Below, in pieces: positions 57,344 to 64,000 of a DNA stretch of 64,000 bases. Under the pieces are notes generated by a model. The model saw only the letters and a program-made list of their open reading frames with translations, was not told where the DNA came from and ran no database searches. A program made the position numbers and the translations under genes. The stretch's first letter is position 1; every line of letters starts with the position of its first letter. This DNA comes from a virus: positions 1 through 64,000 of the IMG/VR virus record IMGVR_UViG_3300015371_000025, one strand, 5' to 3'.

Positions 57344-57681
57344 TTGATCTTGCCCTCCTTGAGAGCCTTGGCGATGAATGGGTTCTTCTTCGCTGCGGCC
57401 AGGATGAACGGGTTCGGCTTGTGGCCGTTGCTCGTGGAGCCACCGGGGCGCGCGAGCTGGATCTTGTGCTTGCGCTTGTACTCCTGTAGGCCAAACGCGA
57501 GGTCGCGGTCAACGGTCGCGGCCTCGCGCATCGGCGAGTCCTTCATGTTCGGGTTGCCCACCATCCACGAGCCGAAGCGATCGTGAAGGGTGTACTCGCC
57601 CTGGTCACGGTACGACTGCACCCTGGCGACGCAGAAGCCGTCGCTGTGGCGCCGCATGTCGAGAATCTTGTAGCTGAGCAT
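57340..57681 (-). CDS. 113-aa protein with NPFIAKA motif
   Basis: Strand-rich N-terminal 60 residues, helix, then a disordered Lys-rich tail with NPFILAA (90-96) and NPFIAKA (100-106). Shares this tail motif with the protein at 55336. Lies right after the RecA-like gene. Confidence 0.65.
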   Translation of the reverse strand: MLSYKILDMRRHSDGFCVARVQSYRDQGEYTLHDRFGSWMVGNPNMKDSPMREAATVDRDLAFGLQEYKRKHKIQLARPGGSTSNGHKPNPFILAAAKKNPFIAKALKEGKIK

Positions 57682-57696
57682 TGGTCCGTCCTGGGT

Positions 57697-57740
57697 GTCG
57701 CTGCGATCTTACCATTATACACGGTCGCTGCGATCTTACC
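57697..57740 (-). promoter_or_regulatory. Leftward promoter with flanking direct repeat
   Basis: On the minus strand a perfect TATAAT (57714-57719) lies between two identical 17-bp copies of GGTAAGATCGCAGCGAC (57724-57740 and 57697-57713). Each copy contains the GGTAAGATC motif found at other boundaries of this block. Confidence 0.6.
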
Positions 57741-58792
57741 TAACGCTGTCGAGCCCGAGCGAGCGCCGCCTTGCGGATCTCGCGCTGGAGCGTGAGGTCT
57801 CCCATGACCAGCTCGCGGAGGGCCGCCTCGCCGCGCAGGTGCATCTGCTTCTTGCCGTTGGACTGTGTGGGGTAGTAGTAGTTTCCACCACCCCGGTTCT
57901 CGACAACGCCGTACGCCTTAGCGGCCTCCACGAACTCGAAGATGCGGTCGAACTGCACCGTCTGGAAGTCGAGCCGCATCTCGGCCGGGATGAGCGGACG
58001 GCAGACGCGCGACTTCTCGACGCGAGCCTTGATGATCAGCCCATCGGGCTCGAGATCGTCGGTCATCTCGATGCGCTCCGACTTAGCCTTCTTCTTCGGG
58101 TCGTCGAGATAGCCGTGCGAGTTGTAGAAGAGCCAGCCGCCCTTGCGGAACTTCATCGACATCGACGACGCGTGATCGAGGATCTTGCCGCCGGGCGCCT
58201 CCTCGGCGCTCGTCTTGAAGTTCACGCGCACCTGATCGAGCAGGACGATCGTGTTCTCGGTGTGGTCGAAGCGGTCGTTGATCCTGCGGAAGACCTTGCC
58301 CCACGCGCGAGCGCCGATGCCGGGGCGCCAGTCCTCGGGCTTGGCGTTCAGCTCGTCGACCGAGACCGCCTGGGAGGCGGAATCGATCACATGTAGGTGA
58401 ACGACGCCGAGAAGGGCCTCGAGCTTCTCGCCGATCTCCTCGATGGTCGAGCCCTCCATCACGAGCAGCTCGTCGATGTCGACGCCCATGTTGTCCCGGA
58501 CGAACTCGGGGTCGTACGCCTTCTCGATGTTCCAGTAGCAGCAGGAGTAGCCCTCCTCCTGCGCCTCGCGGATCACATTCCAGGCCGTGAGGCTCTTCGT
58601 GCTCGAATACGGGCCGTACAGGCGGCTGACGCGGCCCCAGGGCAGACCGCCGCCGGACGCCACGTCGAGAGCCAGCGATCCGAAGGAGATGCGCTGCGGG
58701 TGCTCGTAGCTGTCGCCGTTGCGAAGGTCGCCCTCGTACTTCTTGTTGATAGCTGCTACTACAGAGTCGAAGTTATCCTGATTGACCGGCAA
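57740..58792 (-). CDS. recA: RecA-like recombinase
   Basis: 350 aa. ALDVASGGGLPWGRVSRLYGP aligns with the RecA core (given in part). Walker A reads GPYSSTKS where RecA has GPESSGKT, so the Gly before Lys is Thr. IEKAYDPEF keeps the catalytic Glu, HLHVIDS is Walker B. L2 and C-terminal parts are diverged. Probably strand exchange for phage recombination; whether ATP turnover is normal is open. Confidence 0.8.
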   Translation of the reverse strand: MPVNQDNFDSVVAAINKKYEGDLRNGDSYEHPQRISFGSLALDVASGGGLPWGRVSRLYGPYSSTKSLTAWNVIREAQEEGYSCCYWNIEKAYDPEFVRDNMGVDIDELLVMEGSTIEEIGEKLEALLGVVHLHVIDSASQAVSVDELNAKPEDWRPGIGARAWGKVFRRINDRFDHTENTIVLLDQVRVNFKTSAEEAPGGKILDHASSMSMKFRKGGWLFYNSHGYLDDPKKKAKSERIEMTDDLEPDGLIIKARVEKSRVCRPLIPAEMRLDFQTVQFDRIFEFVEAAKAYGVVENRGGGNYYYPTQSNGKKQMHLRGEAALRELVMGDLTLQREIRKAALARARQR

Positions 58793-61700
58793 CTTGCTCC
58801 TCCTCGTCCTCTTGGAAGAAATCCTCGATCGACACCATCTCCTCGACGACGACGCTCTGGAAGTCCTTCCAGATGTCCTTGTGGCCCGAGATCATGACCT
58901 CAGAGCCCTCGTGCAAGAGGTGTCTGTAGTAGGAGACCTGGGGCTCCCACAGCTTGCAGCGCCACTCGTCGGTCTCGAACTGTACCGTGATGTTGGCGTA
59001 GTCCTTGCCCGTCTTCGTCTGCTTGAAGTCGAGCTTGATGATCTCGCCGCCGCAGATGATGTGATCGTCCTGCTCAGCGGACTCAAACTCGTCACCCAGG
59101 TGGCAGTTCTCGCGCATGTACTCGATCACCGGCGCGTCGAGCTTGCTCTCCGTGAGCGGCACGGTGAAGTGCGTGCCCCGGAGAACCTCAAGCATGTCAC
59201 CAGAGGGCGTCCTGCGGAACTTGGGCACCTCGCGCGGGTTCTTGAGCGTCGTGTTGTGCTTGAGGTGCTCCCAGACCTGCCACTCTTCCTCGGTGCCGTC
59301 ACGCTTGAGCTTCGTGACGAACGACAGCATGTAGTTGCGGTCCAGGAAGTCGTCGCAGGCGCCGGACTCGATGAGCTGCCGGATCGGGAGCGCCTTGCCG
59401 CGCGTGAAGAGATCGTCGGCCGAAACGAAGGGGCGCAGCTTGATCGCCTGCTTCGCGCTCTTCGAGCCCATGCCCTTGATCGACGCCAAGCCGAGCCTGA
59501 GCACCTTGCCGTCCGTCGTCCAGCCCTCGCCGGACTCGTTCAGCAAGGGCGGCTCCAGCTCGATGTCGAGCTGACGGGCCTCACGCACGGCGGACTTGAT
59601 CTTCTCCTCGTCCTCCTCGAAGGTGAGGAAGGCAGCGTAGAACTCGTGCGGATAGAGCATCTTGAGGTACATATCCTGGTACGCCAGGCAGGCGTAGCTG
59701 GCCGAGTGGCTCTTGTTGAAGCCGTAGTGGCCGAACTGTAGGAACATGTTCCACGTGGCCTCTGCTGCGGCCTCGTCCCACCCGTGGTCCTTGATGGCGC
59801 CGTCGTAGAACGGCACCTCGTACTTGGCCATGAAGTCCTTGGCCGCCGTGCCGCCCTTGATGCGGTACAGCTTGCCCATCGCCTTACGCATGTCATCGGT
59901 GTCGCCCGCCTTGAGGCGACCGATGCCACCGGCGATAAGCATGACCTGCTCCTGGTAAGCGATGATCCCGTAAGTTTCGCCCAGGTAGCGCTTGAGGTCT
60001 GGATGTAGGTACTGGCGAAGGAAGCGGTTGTTCTTGCGCTTCGGGAAGTCCCACGCTGCGGGGGTGTCGGAGCCCGGCATGGACGCCTTGAGCGGGCCGG
60101 GACGATAGAGCGCGTTGACAGCGGCCACGTCGAGCACAGTGTCGGGCTTGGTCGCCATGAGCAGCTTGCGGATGCCCGGCGAGCCGAACTGGAAGACGCC
60201 GACCGTGTAGCCCTTGCGGAAGCCGTCCATGACGCGCTCGTCGACCCTGACCGGATCGCGCAGCGCAGGCAGGGCATAGAGGTCGACCTTCTCGCCGGTG
60301 CGCGCCTCGATGAGATCGCATGCGTAGTCGTGAACGTCGAGCGCCTTGATGCCCAGCGCGTCGAGCTTCACGAAGCCGTAGTCGCTGATGACGGCGAAGT
60401 CTGCGGCATCGGACCAGGAGGTGACCAGATCGCCGCTCTTGCCGCGCTCGAGCGCCATGTAGGTCGCGATCGGCTTCGGCGTGACGATCACACCGGCGGC
60501 GTGCTTGCCTGCGTTGGCCACGGTGCCCTCGAGCCGCAGGGCGTGCTTCCAGATCTCCGGCTGAGCTTCCTTGAACTTCTGTAGGTGCTCGTAGAGAGGC
60601 AGGATCTCCTCGAGCGTCGTCTCCTCGGAGTCCTGCCGGATCTCGATCGGCTTCGTGACCCGCTTGGCCTCCTGCGGGTTGATGTCGAAGGCGCGGCAGA
60701 GGTCGCCGAGCACCTTCTTGGGCTGGAAGCGCTGGTGCGTGATGATGTCGGCCACGTGGGAGCGGCCGTAGCGGCGCGATATGAACTCCTTGACCATCGG
60801 CCGAGAGAGCGACTGGAAGTCCATGTCGATGTCCGGCAGGCCCTTGCGGTTCGGGTTGAGGAATCGCTCGAACAGCAGTGTGTAGCCCATCGGATCGATC
60901 TTGACGATCCCGACGAGGTAGGAGATCAGGCAGCCAGCGGCGGATCCTCGGCCGAGCCCGATTCGGATGGGCTTCTTCCGGTATCCCTTGACACGATGTA
61001 CTGGGTACTGGTCACGTTCTCCTGGAGCGACCGGCGGGAGTGGGGCATCCGAAGCGCACCAGCGAACGATCTCTCCCACCATGACGAAGTAGTCGAGCAC
61101 TCCCTTGGACTCGAGAATCCCCCATTCGTATGCGACGCGCTCACGGTACTCGTCCTCTCGCTCGGTGATCTGATCTGCGGTCAGGCCGTCTTCCTGCCAC
61201 GCCGTCTTGACGCTCGCCATGCCCTCTTCGATCCACCCTCGGAGGATGGCGGCGCTCGCGTCGACCGACTCGGTGACCTTCGGCAGCTTGAGACCCTTGT
61301 CCAGCATGAACGGCTTGATGCTCTGAGTCATGAGCATCGTGTTGTCCATCGCTTCATCTACAACGTTCTGCGGAAGATCCGGGTGGTACTTCTGGAACCA
61401 GAGGTACATCTCCTCGGCGTCGGAGAGGTAGAGCGTCGGGTTCAGCTCGGCCAGGTACTCGGCCTTGCCGTTCTCGGCGTCCTTCTTCGCCTTCTCGAGC
61501 GAGGAGCCCGAGCCCATGATCTTCGCGATGCGGTGCGTGTCGGCCCACTCCTTGTAGGGGAAGTGGGCGTCATTCGTGGCGATGACCGGAATGCTGAACT
61601 GCTCTGCGACCCGGACCAGCTCCACGTTGAGGACGCGCTGATCCTCGAAGTCGTGCGGCATGATCTCGACCCAGAGATCGTCGCCGAAGATCTTGCGCAT

Positions 61701-62189
61701 CCTCTGGATGTAGGCAGAGACCTCGCCACTGTGGCCGAGGTTGACCAGATTCGCGAGCCACGAACTGATGCAGGCCGTGGAGCAGACGAGCCCCTCGTGG
61801 TGGCGCTCGAGAAGCTCCCAGTCGACAGCGGGGTACTGGTAGAAGCCGCCGCCGTCTTCTACCTCGCTGTAGGCAGTCGACACGATCGACAGGAGGTTGT
61901 GCCAGCCCTTGAGGTTCTTGGCGAACAGGCAGAGGTGCCACGCCTTCTGGTTCTTCTCCTCCTTCGCCTTGCGCCGGTCGGGGCGGAAGTACGCCTCCAC
62001 GCCGGAGATCGGGACGATCTTCGCGTCGCGGCACGCCTGGATGTGATGCAGGGCGCCGGAGAGCGTGCCGTGGTCCGTCTGCGCGAGAGCGGGCTGACCG
62101 AGTTCGGCCGCCCGCATCGCGTACTGCTTCGCCGTCCCTACACCGTCGAGACGGCTGTACTCCGAATGCCTGTGTAGGTGTACGAACAC
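58773..62189 (-). CDS. dnaE: DNA polymerase III alpha subunit
   Basis: 1138 aa with GTG start. PHP domain intact: FVHLHRHSEYS at the N-terminus, TDHG and GVEAYF later, so metal-dependent proofreading is possible. Palm domain has GRGSAAGCL (about 410) and LPDIDMDF (about 450), with KLDALGIK (about 609) as third Asp. C-terminal OB region GGEIIKLDFKQTKTGKDYA (near 1052-1070). Replicates the phage genome. Its coding strand overlaps recA by a few codons. Confidence 0.9.
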   Translation of the reverse strand: MFVHLHRHSEYSRLDGVGTAKQYAMRAAELGQPALAQTDHGTLSGALHHIQACRDAKIVPISGVEAYFRPDRRKAKEEKNQKAWHLCLFAKNLKGWHNLLSIVSTAYSEVEDGGGFYQYPAVDWELLERHHEGLVCSTACISSWLANLVNLGHSGEVSAYIQRMRKIFGDDLWVEIMPHDFEDQRVLNVELVRVAEQFSIPVIATNDAHFPYKEWADTHRIAKIMGSGSSLEKAKKDAENGKAEYLAELNPTLYLSDAEEMYLWFQKYHPDLPQNVVDEAMDNTMLMTQSIKPFMLDKGLKLPKVTESVDASAAILRGWIEEGMASVKTAWQEDGLTADQITEREDEYRERVAYEWGILESKGVLDYFVMVGEIVRWCASDAPLPPVAPGERDQYPVHRVKGYRKKPIRIGLGRGSAAGCLISYLVGIVKIDPMGYTLLFERFLNPNRKGLPDIDMDFQSLSRPMVKEFISRRYGRSHVADIITHQRFQPKKVLGDLCRAFDINPQEAKRVTKPIEIRQDSEETTLEEILPLYEHLQKFKEAQPEIWKHALRLEGTVANAGKHAAGVIVTPKPIATYMALERGKSGDLVTSWSDAADFAVISDYGFVKLDALGIKALDVHDYACDLIEARTGEKVDLYALPALRDPVRVDERVMDGFRKGYTVGVFQFGSPGIRKLLMATKPDTVLDVAAVNALYRPGPLKASMPGSDTPAAWDFPKRKNNRFLRQYLHPDLKRYLGETYGIIAYQEQVMLIAGGIGRLKAGDTDDMRKAMGKLYRIKGGTAAKDFMAKYEVPFYDGAIKDHGWDEAAAEATWNMFLQFGHYGFNKSHSASYACLAYQDMYLKMLYPHEFYAAFLTFEEDEEKIKSAVREARQLDIELEPPLLNESGEGWTTDGKVLRLGLASIKGMGSKSAKQAIKLRPFVSADDLFTRGKALPIRQLIESGACDDFLDRNYMLSFVTKLKRDGTEEEWQVWEHLKHNTTLKNPREVPKFRRTPSGDMLEVLRGTHFTVPLTESKLDAPVIEYMRENCHLGDEFESAEQDDHIICGGEIIKLDFKQTKTGKDYANITVQFETDEWRCKLWEPQVSYYRHLLHEGSEVMISGHKDIWKDFQSVVVEEMVSIEDFFQEDEEEQVAGQSG

Positions 62190-62191
62190 AG

Positions 62192-63067
62192 TCAGACTTC
62201 GGCCTTGACGGCGCCGAAGTTGCTCTCGTTGGGGATCTGCTTGCGCATTTGAACCCATCCGCGAAAGTTGCCCGAGAACTTGATCTCCGGCATGACAGTG
62301 GCCTGATCCATCGGCTTCGCGACGTGCTCGAAGGGCGACAGGTGGAAGCTGTCGATGAGTCGGTTGGCGCGAGCAATCGTAGCCTCCTGCGCCTCGTCGT
62401 CGTGCTGGCGGTCGTAGCTCACGCGAGCGCAACGCGAGGCCGAGAGCAGCTTGACGATCTCCCAGTTGACGAAGGCTGAATTGTAGGTCGTCTCGTGCGC
62501 GTCGAGACCCTCGCGAGCCTCTGCCAGCGGCGTGTGCCATTCGCCGTAGTCGACCAGGCGCGGGAACGACATCTCCATCGTCGACCGCATGAGCCTGGCG
62601 ATGATCTCCATCTCGGGCTGCGCGGCGGGGTTGGCACGCAGAGCAAAGAAGTTGTCCCACTCTGTAGCTGAAACGATGACGGTGTGCCAGAGGAAGGGCT
62701 CGAGCAGGCGGTTGGCCCGGCTCTTGTCGATGCCGATCTCCATCAGCTTCTCGGCGCTGTAGGCGGCGTCGATCGCCGCCTGGCGCCACTCGTCCTCGGC
62801 GCGGCGATGCAGCTTGTCCTCCAGTGTCTCACCTACACCCATGCCCTTGATCCGCTTGTTGAAGGTCTCGGGGATGAACGGGTTCGTGCGAACGCGCTCG
62901 ATCAGGATCTCGGTCGGAATGGCGCGCGACGACGCCGAGTTGCGCGAGAACATCCGGTGCGTGTTGAACTCGGCCAAGATGAAGCGCGGGAAGGTAACCT
63001 CCAGCGTCGTGAGCCGGACGCCATCGGGCGACACCGAGTCGGCGAGAACTTGTGCTTTGTAGGCCAT
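62192..63067 (-). CDS. thyX: Flavin-dependent thymidylate synthase
   Basis: 291 aa. THRMFSRNSASSRAIP (36-51) is the ThyX signature with the substrate-binding Arg and Ser residues. FEHVAKPM and FSGNFRGWVQMRKQ toward the end match the FAD/dUMP-binding region. Makes dTMP for phage DNA. Ends three bases from the DnaE start, so the two are co-transcribed. Confidence 0.9.
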   Translation of the reverse strand: MAYKAQVLADSVSPDGVRLTTLEVTFPRFILAEFNTHRMFSRNSASSRAIPTEILIERVRTNPFIPETFNKRIKGMGVGETLEDKLHRRAEDEWRQAAIDAAYSAEKLMEIGIDKSRANRLLEPFLWHTVIVSATEWDNFFALRANPAAQPEMEIIARLMRSTMEMSFPRLVDYGEWHTPLAEAREGLDAHETTYNSAFVNWEIVKLLSASRCARVSYDRQHDDEAQEATIARANRLIDSFHLSPFEHVAKPMDQATVMPEIKFSGNFRGWVQMRKQIPNESNFGAVKAEV

Positions 63068-63267
63068 CAGCGGTCCTTGATCGATTCGATGAGGTTGGGG
63101 TCCAGGTACATCATCTGGCCGGTCGGGATCAGATCACGCTCGATGGCGAGCAACGTGTCGCCATCCTGCCGGGCCTTGTTGACCAGCTCGGAGACCTTCC
63201 AGGCCCGCTCGGCGCAGTAGTGCTTCTCGCCGCTCTGCATGACGATAACGGCGCCGTCACCTCTCAT
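63067..63267 (-). CDS. Hypothetical 66-aa protein
   Basis: ATG after CCGGAGATTCC, overlapping the previous TGA. Strand-turn-helix plan with one Cys. No family recognised. Confidence 0.6.
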   Translation of the reverse strand: MRGDGAVIVMQSGEKHYCAERAWKVSELVNKARQDGDTLLAIERDLIPTGQMMYLDPNLIESIKDR

Positions 63268-63575
63268 GGAATCTCCGGTCGGATCTGAGCGAAGCGGATC
63301 TTGCCGCCGTCGAGGTAGTGGGTCTCTGCGGTCAGGCCCACGGACTCGGCGAGGTCGCACACCTCGCGCAACTCGACGGCGCGAATACCGAAGCCCTTAC
63401 TCGCCGAGTCGAGGATCAGCACGTCGTACACCACCTGGAAATCACCTACAGAATCCCACTCGTCGTTGCTTACGGGGAGCCTGTGATCCGGCGACATCAC
63501 GCGGGCGTTGATCTGCGTGGAGTAGCCGCGCTCGGTGAGGACTTTGAGCGCAGCCATAGCGTTCTCCAGGTGCAT
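63264..63575 (-). CDS. Hypothetical 103-aa protein
   Basis: ATG overlaps the previous TGA with its ribosome site in the upstream gene. Helix, then alternating strands; small alpha/beta fold. No family recognised. Confidence 0.65.
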   Translation of the reverse strand: MHLENAMAALKVLTERGYSTQINARVMSPDHRLPVSNDEWDSVGDFQVVYDVLILDSASKGFGIRAVELREVCDLAESVGLTAETHYLDGGKIRFAQIRPEIP

Positions 63576-63814
63576 CAGTGCCCTCGGATCTCAGTGGCGA
63601 CAACGCGCCAGCGACCGATCGTGCGGCCCTCCTTCTCGACCCGCACGCCGCGCGTCCACAGCGGCAGGCCGTGCTCACGCAGGATCGAGACCCGCTTCTC
63701 GTCCGTCGCACCAGCCATTGTGTCGAGCCCCTCCTGCAACCGGCGCTCTTCGCGGCGCGCGTTGCGGCGGAACCAGTGGCGACTGACGGTCGCCTCCTTG
63801 GCCATCGTGGTCAT
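63575..63814 (-). CDS. Hypothetical basic 79-aa protein
   Basis: ATG overlaps the TGA of the gene cut by the window edge. Arg-rich helical first half (about 13-32), strands later. No family recognised. Confidence 0.6.
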   Translation of the reverse strand: MTTMAKEATVSRHWFRRNARREERRLQEGLDTMAGATDEKRVSILREHGLPLWTRGVRVEKEGRTIGRWRVVATEIRGH

Positions 63815-64000
63815 GACGGCGGCACGCTCCCGGCGCGCTCTTCGGCGGTCTTGAACGCCTCCTCGGGCACGGCGTCGGCCAGCTCCTCGGAGAGCTTGTC
63901 GCGGGTCTCCTGGTCGAGCCCCCACGACATCTCGCGCACGAGCTGCTCGAGAGGTTCGGAGGGGAAGGCACAGGTGATCATCTGGCCGCTGTCGGGGTCG
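63811..64000 (-). CDS. C-terminal part of a gene cut by the window edge
   Basis: At least 62 codons, 5' end outside. Acidic helical sequence (EQLVREMSWGLDQETRDKL) with one Cys. Its TGA overlaps the next ATG. Function unknown. Confidence 0.55.
   Translation of the reverse strand, partial: DPDSGQMITCAFPSEPLEQLVREMSWGLDQETRDKLSEELADAVPEEAFKTAEERAGSVPPS

Noticed and set aside
60585-62177. 530-codon plus-strand frame opposite dnaE
   Set aside because: Antisense shadow of a recognisable DnaE.
62192-63067. NPFIPE in ThyX as another copy of the NPFIAKA docking motif
   Set aside because: It lies in a conserved internal segment of ThyX, not in a tail, so similarity is probably chance.

Overview
The window looks like 64 kb of a large double-stranded DNA phage (or prophage) genome from a high-GC, probably actinobacterial, host. 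Basis: a terminase large subunit, a portal fused to a MuF-like domain, RuvC-like, RecA-like, DnaE, ThyX and lysis genes, near-continuous coding with ATGA/GTGA overlaps, and many tiny unknown genes. No rRNA, tRNA, CRISPR array or insertion sequence was recognised. Both ends of the window cut genes, so it is a fragment. A secreted collagen-like protein at 27.1-28.1 kb resembles surface proteins of soil Actinobacteria such as Solirubrobacterales; that host guess is weak.

Layout. (1) 1-1248: a leftward mini-operon of five small genes, two with Cys-pair motifs. (2) 1249-1649: a divergent control region. (3) 1650-33830: about 86 rightward genes, mostly under 150 codons and mostly of unknown function. 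(4) 33847-33867: a bidirectional terminator between converging transcripts. (5) 33914-64000: one leftward block of about 46 genes. Read in its transcription direction it carries nucleotide metabolism and replication (ThyX, DnaE, RecA-like, MazG-like, deoxyribosyltransferase-like, Cas4/RecB-like nuclease), RuvC, an HTH/Cys-cluster protein, packaging (small and large terminase, portal-MuF), adhesin-like structural proteins, lysis (M15 peptidase, holin, transglycosylase, papain-like protease), an SGNH hydrolase, a resolvase-like nuclease and small basic proteins. No major capsid, prohead protease or tape-measure gene is visible.

The most unusual part is the control DNA of the rightward half. At more than 30 gene boundaries the stop codon, a promoter and the next start codon sit in about 36 bp. 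The stop TAA or TAG runs into TAGACA, a spacer of 16 bp (rarely 17) containing CTACAG follows, then a TACACT-like -10, 6 or 7 bases and an ATG. There is no room for a ribosome site, so these genes should be read from leaderless mRNAs, each with its own promoter. The same TAAATAGACAC core, extended to GACACCGCT, fills the non-coding islands at 3.0-7.6 and 12.7 kb. There it forms inverted pairs of constant 37-38 bp span and direct repeats every 25-27 bp. This suggests one DNA-binding regulator acting on dozens of promoters and on clustered operators, comparable in logic to mycobacteriophage stoperators but different in layout. A second candidate novelty is a promoter-driven, hairpin-rich, non-coding stretch of about 470 bp at 18.67-19.13 kb. 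The leftward block uses a different recurrent boundary motif (GGGTAAGATC on the coding strand).

Gene starts were chosen by promoter geometry for leaderless genes, and by Shine-Dalgarno sites or stop/start overlap for the rest. Functions come from motifs read by eye; no database search was possible.
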